64,000 nucleotides of DNA from Psychrobacter sp. UBA3483 (GTDB taxonomy: Bacteria; Pseudomonadota; Gammaproteobacteria; Pseudomonadales; Moraxellaceae). Shown here piece by piece: positions 51,818 through 59,995 of this stretch (positions within the stretch are counted from its first letter, which is position 1; every line of letters begins with the position of its first letter). A program made the position numbers and the translations under genes. The DNA is taken from positions 1 through 64,000 of the forward strand of contig NZ_DFQS01000003.1 in NCBI RefSeq assembly GCF_002377905.1. The letters run 5' to 3'. The notes under the pieces were generated by a model, which worked only from the letters and a program-made list of their open reading frames with translations, did no database searches and was not told the origin of the DNA.

Positions 51818-53038
51818 TTAGGCAGCTTCTAAGCACCATAAAGAAGTAACCTCGCTACTCCTCGCCGCAAATAGTGGATCGGTATTATCTTGGCTGCGAC
51901 CATGCTTAGGTTTGGTATCGAGACGATATTTTACTTTCAAGCCACTATCTGCAAACCAGCCTAATAGTTCCTCACGAGTGCGCAGTTGCAGGTGCTCAGC
52001 CAAATCCGACAGAATCAACCAGACTTCTCCTTGCTCAGCTAAATGAGATTTCGCGCCCTGCAAAAATCCACGCAGCATCGCACTGTTGGCATCATAAACG
52101 GCATACTCTAACGGCGAGCTTGGCTTAGCAGGCAACCAAGGCGGATTACAGACAATCAGGTTGGCGAGCGGCGCATCAGTCGGATAAAGGTCTGCTTGCT
52201 GCAACTGTACATTAGCTAATTCTAATCGCATAAAATTTTCGCTGGCGCAGACCAACGCCCGCGGATTTAAGTCGGTAGCAATCACCTGTTTGACACCGCG
52301 CTGCGCTAAGATAATAGCCAGCAAGCCAGTGCCCGTACCAATATCATAAGCGACATCACAAGTATCTGGCAGCGGCGCATCGAGCAATAGCTGTACATAC
52401 TCATGGCGGGTTGGCGCAAAAACGCCATAATGCGGGAATATCGATAGACCTAGGCTTGCAATTGAGACGCCTTTTTCGCGCCACTGAGCTGCGCCAAGCG
52501 CCCCTTGTAGGTCACGAAACGACAGTACACATGACTCTTTCAGCTCGCCAAAAGCAGCTATACAAGCTGCACTCATATCAGGGGCGCGGCGTAATTGGCT
52601 GACATAATTGGCATCAAGTTCTAATAGCAAACGGCTTAATATGCGCGCACGCTGCGCTTGGATTTGGCGCTGCTGATGAAATAAGTTGGGAATATCTTTG
52701 GATAACTCTGAAGATTCAGCTGCAGTTTTATTAGACTTAGCAGACTGATTTGCTGCTTTTTTTATTTTACGCTGCTCAGAGCGCTCATTGGTACGCTCGA
52801 TACGTCGATTGAGCGCTTGTAGCAATTGCCGTGCATTATGAAAGTCACCGCGCCACAGTAGTGAAGTACCTTCGCACGCCAAACGGTAAGCCTCATCGGC
52901 GGTCGTCTTATCATCGACCAACACAATCCGCACAGGCGGCACATGATTGCTTTCTGATAACCAAAGTGCTTGATGTAAGGTTTCGTTTCCGTCTTTGTTT
53001 TCCTGCCACTGCACATACTGCTTTTGGGTTGCTAACAC
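51818..53038 (-). CDS. Class I SAM-dependent methyltransferase with long N-terminal region
   Basis: About 406 residues from a GTG start (VLATQKQYV) that has AAAGG 8 nt upstream; a TTG 15 codons earlier is also open. The N-terminal half (1-220) includes a charged Lys/Arg/Glu/Asn-rich insert near 95-130. The catalytic half has motif I DIGTGTGLLAIILAQRG near 240, ATDLNPRALVCASENF near 262 and the NPPW motif (VCNPPWLPAKPSS) near 307, which marks N-methylation of a planar amino group on a nucleic acid or protein amide. It resembles HemK/RlmG-type enzymes. Substrate unknown. It is 38 nt upstream of xerD. Confidence 0.75.
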   Translation of the reverse strand: MLATQKQYVQWQENKDGNETLHQALWLSESNHVPPVRIVLVDDKTTADEAYRLACEGTSLLWRGDFHNARQLLQALNRRIERTNERSEQRKIKKAANQSAKSNKTAAESSELSKDIPNLFHQQRQIQAQRARILSRLLLELDANYVSQLRRAPDMSAACIAAFGELKESCVLSFRDLQGALGAAQWREKGVSIASLGLSIFPHYGVFAPTRHEYVQLLLDAPLPDTCDVAYDIGTGTGLLAIILAQRGVKQVIATDLNPRALVCASENFMRLELANVQLQQADLYPTDAPLANLIVCNPPWLPAKPSSPLEYAVYDANSAMLRGFLQGAKSHLAEQGEVWLILSDLAEHLQLRTREELLGWFADSGLKVKYRLDTKPKHGRSQDNTDPLFAARSSEVTSLWCLEAA

Positions 53039-53178
53039 GCTATCTACCTTTAATTTGTGAATGATATATTTCGTACAAAGCAAAGATATCTTGATGCTAT
53101 TAGTGCTATTACTTTATTAATGTACTGACGTTCTTAGTGCTGTTAGGGTACTAATGCTCTAGGCTTAATCAAATGCAT

Positions 53179-53505
53179 TTAAGCATTCTTTTTCTTGACC
53201 AAATACCGATAAAGCGTGGCGTTAATAGGCGCGTTATTATCGTCAGCAACTGTGATTTCATCAGGATCAATATCTAACGGCACATTTTCAGCAAGCGTTT
53301 CTTGCTGCACAAGTTCATGCCCCAAATGACGGCAAAAATTAGGAATATCGCGAGTGGTCGCAGGGTCGGTGGCGAGTATTTCAATCACCGCACCGGCTTC
53401 GGCTTTACGGATGGTTCGATGCAGCATCATCACTGGCTCAGGGCAAATAAGCCCTTGGGTATCTAAATGATGTTGAATCATGCTATCAGATATTGAAGTT
53501 GTCAT
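53179..53505 (-). CDS. tusA: Sulfurtransferase TusA
   Basis: A small cytoplasmic persulfide carrier for tRNA 2-thiouridine and molybdopterin sulfur transfer. The diagnostic motif GLICPEPVMMLHRTIRK (about 18-34) contains the active cysteine in CPEP. DPATTRDIPNFCRHLGHEL follows, as in E. coli TusA (seen as TRDIPNFCRHLGHEL). 108 residues, longer than the usual 80, because of a C-terminal extension of about 25 residues (VPLDIDPDEITVADDNN and a basic end). Start may be M1 or M8. Stands alone. Confidence 0.9.
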   Translation of the reverse strand: MTTSISDSMIQHHLDTQGLICPEPVMMLHRTIRKAEAGAVIEILATDPATTRDIPNFCRHLGHELVQQETLAENVPLDIDPDEITVADDNNAPINATLYRYLVKKKNA

Positions 53506-53581
53506 AGTCGTCGTTTTAAATTAATAAAAGGTTAAATTTTTTTGCTATCTATTGCTTAGCATTATTTTCTGTTCAGCTGTT

Positions 53582-54061
53582 TTACACTTCTTCAGCGATT
53601 TCAGACTCTTTTTCAGCGTCTAAGAAATTAAAAAAGCGTTTAAAGCTCACTTTAAATAAAAAAGCCACCCCAAGCCAACACGCCAAACCTAACCAAGCAG
53701 TATCGGCAAATAATAACCCGCCAAGTAATATCACCATCGATACGCCAATACTCATGGCAATCATCGATGGCTGATTTAAGCGATAACGATAAATCACCAG
53801 CGCATCATAAATAGTAATAGGAATCGTGAGCGCCACCAAAGCGTAGGGCAAGTTATAGAACAATTGATAAAGCAGCTGATTGTCATGAAAGGCTTTGATA
53901 CTGGCAATGGTGCCAAAGACCATAAAGGCGAGAATAGCGGCATAAATAAGATAAATTGCTATCTGGTTTGCTCGCTGAGCGCCTTTGATACGCGCAATCG
54001 CGAGCGGCGCAAAGCCACGCTGAGAGCTGTTTTGCAACGATTGGTCTGAGACAGTGGTCAT
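53582..54061 (-). CDS. Hypothetical four-helix membrane protein
   Basis: A 159-residue inner-membrane protein not recognised beyond its topology: a polar N terminus (about 1-30) with FAPLAIARIKGAQRANQ, four hydrophobic segments (about 33-52, 70-88, 100-115, 120-136), and an acidic, Glu/Lys-rich C-terminal tail (FLDAEKESEIAEEV). No motif is diagnostic. It lies between tusA and ruvX on the same strand. Possible role unknown. Confidence 0.6.
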   Translation of the reverse strand: MTTVSDQSLQNSSQRGFAPLAIARIKGAQRANQIAIYLIYAAILAFMVFGTIASIKAFHDNQLLYQLFYNLPYALVALTIPITIYDALVIYRYRLNQPSMIAMSIGVSMVILLGGLLFADTAWLGLACWLGVAFLFKVSFKRFFNFLDAEKESEIAEEV

Positions 54062-54135
54062 ATTAATCAGTCATTTATTCGTTTAGATGATATAGCAAAG
54101 AGGGGCGGTATATTAGCAATGGACTTACTGCTATC

Positions 54136-54690
54136 TTAATCCGCTTTAATGGCGTCGATAGCGAGACTGCTACTCGGATCAGCAAAATACGTCGACATCA
54201 AGATACAGGCGGAGATATCATCAATCGGATCGCGCTCGTTTTTAATCCAACCGTTTTCCCACGCAATTTCGCGTGCTGCTACCGAGGTCAGGCGCTCATC
54301 GCAGAGAGAGACAGTGACGGGTAAATGCTGTTCCATAATTCTATGCGCTAAGCGGCGGGCAAATTTGTGCGCCCGCTTAGACAGCATCGAGCTGCTACCA
54401 TCCATATTCAGTGGCAATCCGACCACCACTTTTGCCACGCCCCAAACTTTGATAATACCGAGCAGATTATCCCAATCAGGCTGACCGTTATTCATCGCCA
54501 AGATATCAAAGGCGCGCGCAGTTTCGGTAATGCTATTACCTAACGCCATCCCCATCTTTTTGACGCCATAATCGAGTGCCAAAATAAGATGCGGCTTAAT
54601 CGCTGGTTCAGTAGCGTTATCAGCATTTATAACGTCTGTGCTATCAGTAGTTATAGCGCCCGCGCTATCTGCAAGAATACTATTGACCAT
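54136..54690 (-). CDS. ruvX: Holliday-junction resolvase-like YqgF/RuvX family protein
   Basis: A 184-residue member of the YqgF/RuvX family, needed for maturation of 16S rRNA ends and with an RNase H-like fold. The first catalytic Asp is in LALDYGVKKMGMALG near 37-51. The second motif, VVGLPLNMDGS, is near 93-103. CDERLTSVAA near 137-146 and a final Asp in DDISACILMSTYF complete the set. The N terminus has an extra 30-residue Asp/Ala/Thr-rich leader. It follows yqgE, a conserved pair in gammaproteobacteria. Confidence 0.9.
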   Translation of the reverse strand: MVNSILADSAGAITTDSTDVINADNATEPAIKPHLILALDYGVKKMGMALGNSITETARAFDILAMNNGQPDWDNLLGIIKVWGVAKVVVGLPLNMDGSSSMLSKRAHKFARRLAHRIMEQHLPVTVSLCDERLTSVAAREIAWENGWIKNERDPIDDISACILMSTYFADPSSSLAIDAIKAD

Positions 54691-54762
54691 AATTTGGGGT
54701 ATTTCCTATTTCTGTCGTCATTAAGCAAATGCTGCTCAGTATATAGCACTTAATATATAACG

Positions 54763-55326
54763 CTAGGCATGACCAATATCGCTGCTCAAATAGTCAAAGT
54801 TAACGCCAATTTTATCGGCAGCGATTTGCCAACGCTCTGCAAATGGCGTATCAAACAATAAATTTAAATCAGCAGGACAGACCAGCCAGTCGCCACTTGC
54901 AAGCTCTTGGTCGAGCTGTTTTTTGCCCCAGCTGGCATGACCTAAGCACAGCTGATAATGCCCAACACCCTGACCGGCGCCGATGCGTTTTAGGATATCT
55001 TGACTGGTGGTGATACAGACGTTTTCTGATATGGCAAAAGACGACGCCCATTCTGGTTGACCAGTATGCAGGACAAAACCGACTTCTGGATACATAGGAC
55101 CACCTTCTAACGCCATATCTTCCATCACTTGCGGGTCGGTCACTTCGATACCTAAATCTTCTAGCAGTTTGCCGACGCGCGCTTGCTCTATCGGACGATT
55201 GACCATCAGACCAAGCGCCCCATGTTTATCATGGCGACAGATATAAATCAGCGCCTGCTCAAACCGTGGGTCTGACAGCTCGGGCGCCGCGATTAAGAAG
55301 TGATGGGTCAAATTGGCTTTAGACAT
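54763..55326 (-). CDS. yqgE: YqgE/AlgH family protein
   Basis: A 187-residue protein of the YqgE/AlgH family. Typical motifs: LTHHFLIAAPELSDPRFEQALIYICRH near 6-32 (in part HHFLIAAPELSDPRFEQA), GALGLMVNRPIEQ near 37-49, and GHASWGKKQLDQELASGDWLV near 125-145 (seen as ASWGKKQLDQELASGDWL). The family is linked to alginate regulation in Pseudomonas (AlgH) but its biochemical role is unknown. It lies 72 nt upstream of ruvX, the standard pairing. Confidence 0.88.
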   Translation of the reverse strand: MSKANLTHHFLIAAPELSDPRFEQALIYICRHDKHGALGLMVNRPIEQARVGKLLEDLGIEVTDPQVMEDMALEGGPMYPEVGFVLHTGQPEWASSFAISENVCITTSQDILKRIGAGQGVGHYQLCLGHASWGKKQLDQELASGDWLVCPADLNLLFDTPFAERWQIAADKIGVNFDYLSSDIGHA

Positions 55327-55529
55327 ATAAACAAACGCAACCTAATATTAAAGGTGAAATTATTAAGAGGATAGACCACTATATGGCGTTTAGGCGTAAA
55401 AAATCAACTAAAGCAAATATTTAGCGATTGTTTGCTAAAAGACTGTACTCTCGACTGGTCATTATTTGCGAGTTATTTTCTACTAACCATGTACCTGCCA
55501 GCTATTTAGTAGCCATCACTCGATAATCA

Positions 55530-57209
55530 TTATTTAACATCACTTAATAAGCTACGTGCATGGTCACGGGTGACATCAGTGATGGTCACACCGCCAGACA
55601 TACGGGCCAGCTCATCGACTTGCGCGCTATCGGTCAAAATTAATAACTCGCTCTCAGTTTGCTCATCATGATGTTTTTGTACCAAGATATGCTGATGCGC
55701 TTGTGCCGCAACTTGAGCTTGGTGAGTAATGGCCAATAACTGCTGCGTCTGTCCAAGCGCGCGTAACAGCTCACCAACCACTTGCGCGGTGCCGCCACTG
55801 ATACCAACATCGACTTCATCAAAGACGAGCATCGGCTTGGCAGCATTATTATCAGCATTGGTCGCTTGCAATACCTGCATGACCAGTGCCATCCGCGACA
55901 GCTCACCACCTGAGGCAATTTTATGCAGTGGTTGCATGGGCATACCGACGTTGGCGCTAAACAACAAATCGATATCATAGCAGCCTTGACCATTATACTG
56001 GCTAGGGTCGGTCTTTTTGGTAAAGACAAACTCGCAGCGCGCATTTGGCAGGGCAAGCGGTTGTAATTGCGCGATCAGCTGTTTACTGACTTTTGGTGCC
56101 GCTTTTGAGCGCTGTTTATTAAGCTCAGTGGCAAGCGCCAGATACGCCTGCCACGCTTGCTCGATTTGCGCTGCCATCGCATCGCTACTTGGCTCATTTT
56201 CTAACTGTTCTAATTGCGCTTGCCACTGTTTTGCTTCATCAATCAAATCGCTTGCGGGCAAGCTATGCTTACGCGACAAGCGGTGCCCAAGACTGATTAA
56301 GCTATCGAGTGTTTGCAAGCGCTCAGGGTCGGGTAATTGCTGCTCAGCATAATCCGATAGTAAGCCTGTGACCTCAGTGATTTGCTGCTGCGCCAAATGC
56401 AACTGTTCGGACGCCTGCTCAAAGGTTTGACTGACGCCCATTTGATTGTCGCAAAGCTTAATCGCTTGCCCGAGCAAGGTCATGACATCCGGCTCATCAG
56501 TGTCATTATCGAGCAGGTGCAAGCCGTGACTGGCTTCCGTCATCAACGCTTCGATATTAGACAGCTCTTCGTGCTCCGCTTCAACTTCTGCATAATCAAC
56601 CGCGAGTAGCGGCGCAATGTCAGCAAGCTGGCTTTGCAACAATTGAATGCGATCTTGACGCTGAGCTTCGCGGCTGGCGATATCATCAGCGCGGCGTTTG
56701 AGCTGCTGATAAGCTTGATAGCTGCTTGTCGTGTGTACAGCAAGTGGCGTGATTTGTGCCATCTCGTCAAGCCACTGCACCACAAATTGTGGCTTTAGCA
56801 AGGCTTGCTGGGCATGTTGACTATGAATGTTTACCAATAAAGCGCCCAAGCTTTTAAGTTCCGCTAAGCTGACCGGCGTGCCATTTAACCAGGCTTTAGA
56901 GCGGCCTGTATTACTAAGCTGACGGCGAATCAGGACTTCAGGTTCTTCTAAAGGGCGCTCGTTTTTGGCAAACCATTCTGCCACAACGTCATTATTTTCT
57001 ACATCAAACTGCGCATAGATATCAGCATATGCCGCGCCGTGCCTGACCATGGCACTATCAGCGCGCTCGCCTACGCACAAAGACAGCGCATCTAGTAATA
57101 ATGACTTGCCAGCACCTGTCTCACCGGTGATGACATTGAAGCCTTCAGCCATGCTCAGCTCATGCTGAGCAATCAATGCAAACTGCTGTAAAGTTAATGA
57201 TACGAGCAT
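55530..57209 (-). CDS. recN: DNA repair protein RecN
   Basis: A 559-residue SMC-like ATPase for double-strand break repair. The ATG start has GAGAGG about 5 nt upstream; a TTG one codon earlier is less likely. Walker A GETGAGKS is at about 29-36, followed by LLLDALSLCVGERAD. The SMC signature HKIASGGELSRMALVMQVL is near 440-458 (seen as ASGGELSRMALVMQV). Walker B is MLVFDEVDVGISGG near 480. A long coiled coil fills about 165-365. It is induced by SOS in other bacteria; no LexA box was recognised here, so regulation is not shown. Confidence 0.92.
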   Translation of the reverse strand: MLVSLTLQQFALIAQHELSMAEGFNVITGETGAGKSLLLDALSLCVGERADSAMVRHGAAYADIYAQFDVENNDVVAEWFAKNERPLEEPEVLIRRQLSNTGRSKAWLNGTPVSLAELKSLGALLVNIHSQHAQQALLKPQFVVQWLDEMAQITPLAVHTTSSYQAYQQLKRRADDIASREAQRQDRIQLLQSQLADIAPLLAVDYAEVEAEHEELSNIEALMTEASHGLHLLDNDTDEPDVMTLLGQAIKLCDNQMGVSQTFEQASEQLHLAQQQITEVTGLLSDYAEQQLPDPERLQTLDSLISLGHRLSRKHSLPASDLIDEAKQWQAQLEQLENEPSSDAMAAQIEQAWQAYLALATELNKQRSKAAPKVSKQLIAQLQPLALPNARCEFVFTKKTDPSQYNGQGCYDIDLLFSANVGMPMQPLHKIASGGELSRMALVMQVLQATNADNNAAKPMLVFDEVDVGISGGTAQVVGELLRALGQTQQLLAITHQAQVAAQAHQHILVQKHHDEQTESELLILTDSAQVDELARMSGGVTITDVTRDHARSLLSDVK

Positions 57210-57212
57210 CAA

Positions 57213-57754
57213 CGCCTCTCATGGCAGACAATAAATATCAGCAATTAGGCTGATTTTTAGGTCTACAATAGGATAAGTAAAGAAAAACAGCTTTGGTATA
57301 TGGTGCTAATAAGATAAAGACAGTTGGCAAATATTATGGTGGCAAAAGGTAGGAAATACAAATTTTAAAGGTAATCAAAGCTAGGTATTCATTTAACAAT
57401 AAGCGCAACTTTCCTAGTCGCTGTAACAAACTTTATAGATATAATGTGGTAGCATAATCTCACATAATGATAAACTCTTACCACCAGATTTTCATACAAT
57501 CTGCTATCTATGATGTTTCTAGTAAAAGACGAGAGGTGAGTTCATGCTAGATAAAGTAAGCGTTTCATCATTACTTTTCATAGTGTATTCTCTATGCGAG
57601 TCTTTATTTGGTTAACAGTTATATCGAGCTAAATATAGAGTGAATCGTCAAAAAGTTGTAATAGAACTGTCATTTAAGCGATGAGTTATTCTGCTATTTA
57701 GTTTTTCAATTTGGTCTTTTAGTTTGGCAATAATTATTTGATAAGGAAGCCACT
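57213..57754. other. Intergenic region between recN and ppnP
   Basis: A 542-nt AT-rich region. It includes a TATAAT box (57440-57445), a pair of 6-nt inverted arms GTGGTA/TACCAC (57446-57451, 57479-57484) and the possible small gene at 57544. Promoters for recN and ppnP should lie here. Confidence 0.5.
57544..57615 (+). CDS. Possible 23-residue hydrophobic peptide
   Basis: A short reading frame of 23 codons with a good ribosome-binding sequence (GAGG 7 nt before the ATG). The product starts MLDKVSVSSL and continues LFIVYSLCESLFG, hydrophobic in the middle like a tiny membrane peptide. A TATAAT box lies about 100 nt upstream. It could be a small protein, a leader peptide for ppnP downstream, or chance. 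No homologue is known to me. Confidence 0.3.
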   Translation: MLDKVSVSSLLFIVYSLCESLFG

Positions 57755-58090
57755 ATGACAGCGGCGCAATTTACCAATGTAACAGTCAATGCTCAAGCCA
57801 CGATATCCTACGATGGTCGTTGCTCAAGCCATACCATTATGTTTGAGGACGGTCGCCATAAGACGCTCGGGGTTATTTTGCCTTGCGACAATTTGGTTGA
57901 GCACTATCACTTTAGCACCAATACTTCGGAGCGCATCGAAATCATCAGCGGTGAGTGTGAGGTCAAAATAAACGGTGAGGAAGAATTTAGCTACTACCGC
58001 GCAGGACAGTCATTCGTGGTCGAAGGCAATAGTGGTTTTAATTTGCGTACAGAAGAAATCGTGCAGTATATCTGTCATTTAGAAGGTTAA
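57755..58090 (+). CDS. ppnP: Pyrimidine/purine nucleoside phosphorylase PpnP
   Basis: A 111-residue cupin-fold enzyme (DUF1255, formerly YaiE) that cleaves a range of nucleosides with phosphate. The cupin motifs HYHFSTNTSERIEIISGECEV near 50-70 (in part TSERIEIISGECEV) and YRAGQSFVVEGNSGFNLRT near 85-103 are diagnostic, as is the C terminus VQYICHLEG. Slightly longer than the usual 94 residues at the N terminus. AAGGA precedes the ATG. Two strong hairpins follow, so it is monocistronic. Confidence 0.9.
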   Translation: MTAAQFTNVTVNAQATISYDGRCSSHTIMFEDGRHKTLGVILPCDNLVEHYHFSTNTSERIEIISGECEVKINGEEEFSYYRAGQSFVVEGNSGFNLRTEEIVQYICHLEG

Positions 58091-58114
58091 GCTGGCTAAA
58101 AAATCATACGATTA

Positions 58115-58147
58115 AAGGTGTCAAAAGGCAACTTGCCACACCTTTAA
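58115..58147 (+). terminator. First hairpin after ppnP
   Basis: AAAGGTGT and ACACCTTT form a perfect 8-bp stem; inside, GGCAA/TTGCC adds a second inner stem. No long T run follows, so it probably acts with the stronger hairpin just after it. Confidence 0.6.
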
Positions 58148-58159
58148 ATAAACAATTTA

Positions 58160-58200
58160 GAAGAAATAAACCTTGTGCGAAGGTTTATTTCTTTTTTTTG
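58160..58200 (+). terminator. Strong Rho-independent terminator after ppnP
   Basis: AGAAATAAACCTT and AAGGTTTATTTCT form a perfect 13-bp stem with a GTGCG loop, followed by a run of eight T. Confidence 0.92.
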
Positions 58201-58289
58201 GGCGATTATTTTAATAATCTTTCGTTTCGCCACGCGTTAATTGCTACAATTATCGTTATATAGGCGGTCCGCTACAAGATGAACATAGA

Positions 58290-58361
58290 GCTACTGGTAT
58301 TCATTTTGCGCAGCCTCTGTCTGCGTAAGCACAGCAAGCAAGGAAAATGAATACCAGTAGC
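58290..58361. repeat. Perfect 18-bp inverted-repeat element upstream of rlmB
   Basis: GCTACTGGTATTCATTTT (58290-58307) is exactly repeated in inverse at 58344-58361 around a 36-nt centre. The centre can fold into an inner hairpin, CTG-TC-TGC-GTAA-GCA-CAG, with a GTAA tetraloop-like turn. No T run follows. Structure suggests a small mobile repeat (MITE- or REP-like) or a structured RNA rather than a terminator. Only one copy is in the window. Confidence 0.8.
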
Positions 58362-58456
58362 GCGTTATTACACTTGTACTGATTTTATTTAGGACTGACT
58401 ATACTTCCTATTTTTTATCGCCGTACGCGATACCACTTTTATATTGTAGATTCCCT

Positions 58457-59227
58457 ATGGCAAAACCCAGCTATTTTTATGGCATTCACGCGATTGAAGC
58501 CTTACTTGAATATCGCCCGCTTGATGGACTCAGCTTATTTGTCCAACAAGGACGTGAGAGCGACAGCCACGTACAAGCGATTATGGCGCAAGCCCGTGAT
58601 AATGGTATTAGTATTCAACCGACACAAAAAGACAAGCTTACCCAGCTGTGCGGCAGCCCGCAGCATCAAGGTGTGGTGCTTAATGCGCGTCCGTTAGGGT
58701 TCGCTGATGAAGGTTTATTGGATACCATTGCTAAGCGTGAGCAGTGCTTATTATTGGTTCTCGACCAGATCACCGACGCGCATAACTTTGGCGCCTGCTT
58801 ACGTACCGCAGTGGCCATGGGCGTTGATGCCGTTATTTGTCCCAAACACCATGCGGCAAGCCTGACGCCAACCGTTGCGAAAGTATCTGTTGGCGCTGCC
58901 GAGATGATGCCTATCGTTAGTGTGACCAATTTGGCTCGTACGTTAAGCAAGATTAAAAATGCTGGCGTCTTCGTGTTTGGAACCGCGTTAAATGCAGAGG
59001 CAAAGCCAATACATGCCGCTGATATGACGGGTAAAACTGCGATTATTATGGGCTCTGAGGGCGAGGGCATGCGCCGCCTAACAATGGAAAGTTGCGATGA
59101 GCTGGTTTATATTCCGATGTCAGGCAACGAGCATGGTAATTTACAAAGCTTAAATGTGAGTGTGGCAACCGGTATGGCGCTCTATGAGATTAATCGGCAG
59201 CGAACTTTAGCTGCTGGGCAAGCGTAA
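58457..59227 (+). CDS. rlmB: 23S rRNA (guanosine-2'-O-)-methyltransferase RlmB
   Basis: Methylates G2251 of 23S rRNA. A 256-residue SPOUT enzyme: N-terminal substrate-binding domain (YGIHAIEALLEYRPLDG near 8-24), then the knotted domain. Motifs: LVLDQITDAHNFGACLRTA near 99-117 (in part ITDAHNFGACLRTA), IIMGSEGEGMRRL near 195-207, and IPMSGNEHGNLQSLNVSVA near 217-235. Length matches E. coli RlmB. The ribosome-binding site is weak. The 3' end overlaps the convergent coaE by 38 nt. Confidence 0.93.
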   Translation: MAKPSYFYGIHAIEALLEYRPLDGLSLFVQQGRESDSHVQAIMAQARDNGISIQPTQKDKLTQLCGSPQHQGVVLNARPLGFADEGLLDTIAKREQCLLLVLDQITDAHNFGACLRTAVAMGVDAVICPKHHAASLTPTVAKVSVGAAEMMPIVSVTNLARTLSKIKNAGVFVFGTALNAEAKPIHAADMTGKTAIIMGSEGEGMRRLTMESCDELVYIPMSGNEHGNLQSLNVSVATGMALYEINRQRTLAAGQA

Positions 59228-59879
59228 GATAGTTTTGATGTAACGGCTCAAGCTGTAAATATAACGCCGCAAGATCGCTTTCGTTAAGCACCACGTCATC
59301 TGCATGACGATTACGCTCTTCGCGGCTGAGCTGATTAATCATAATGGCTTTTATCTTTTGTACGCTTTGCTCATCGCGCTGAGTCGCACGTGCAAGCTGA
59401 GTTTCTTCAGTAGCATCCAACACCAGTATACGCTGGCATAAATTAGCAAGCCCAGCTTCTGCTGCCTCAATCAGTAGTGGCGCTGATAGCACGACATATG
59501 GCGACGTACTGGCTGCTAGTTGTAGTTTTGCCGCTTCGCGTATCGCTGGATGGGTGATGGCTTCAAGCTCAATTAAGGCTTCAGGATGGGTGAAGACATG
59601 AGTGCGTACGGCAGCGCGATCCATTTCCCCCTCATCGTTTAATACCCAATCGCCAAACTTTCTTTTGATTTTGCGTAAAGTAGCGCTACCTTTAGCGACC
59701 ACTTGATGAGCAATCACATCTGCATCAATAATATCAATCCCTTGCTGCGCGAACCAATCGCTTGCCGCCGACTTGCCGCTGCCGATACCGCCGGTCAAGC
59801 CGACAACTAACGTCTTGCTTTTGGATTGGGGCGACTGTGGCTGATAGGAATAAGATGAAGATGAGGCATAATTTGACAT
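59190..59879 (-). CDS. coaE: Dephospho-CoA kinase
   Basis: Last enzyme of coenzyme A synthesis. A 229-residue P-loop kinase with Walker A GLTGGIGSGKS near 27-37, DWFAQQGIDIIDADVIAHQVV near 42-62 (in part IDIIDADVIAHQVV), and the lid/Arg motifs of the family near TQLARATQRD. The first 22 residues are a Ser/Tyr/Gln-rich extension. It follows pilD in the minus-strand pil cluster, the standard pilBCD-coaE order. Its last 38 nt overlap the end of rlmB on the other strand. Confidence 0.92.
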   Translation of the reverse strand: MSNYASSSSYSYQPQSPQSKSKTLVVGLTGGIGSGKSAASDWFAQQGIDIIDADVIAHQVVAKGSATLRKIKRKFGDWVLNDEGEMDRAAVRTHVFTHPEALIELEAITHPAIREAAKLQLAASTSPYVVLSAPLLIEAAEAGLANLCQRILVLDATEETQLARATQRDEQSVQKIKAIMINQLSREERNRHADDVVLNESDLAALYLQLEPLHQNYLTLAQQLKFAAD

Positions 59880-59995
59880 AGTAATGACTTATTTAACCGA
59901 TAGAAGAGGGAGGCTACAATATACCAATAGCCTATTCTAGCAGGTTAAAGCGCATTTTTGAGAAATTGCGCGTCTACTTGCGTCAGTATAGGGGT

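Larger units (their letters stand above)
58091..58456. other. Intergenic region between ppnP and rlmB
   Basis: A 366-nt region without a gene. It holds two hairpins that end ppnP transcription (58115-58147, 58160-58200) and a long inverted-repeat element (58290-58361). The rlmB promoter should lie in the right part, but no clear pair was recognised. Confidence 0.6.

Noticed and set aside
57440..57484. Hairpin GTGGTA...TACCAC as a terminator or RNA gene
   Set aside because: Only a 6-bp stem with a 27-nt loop and no T run; too weak to call.
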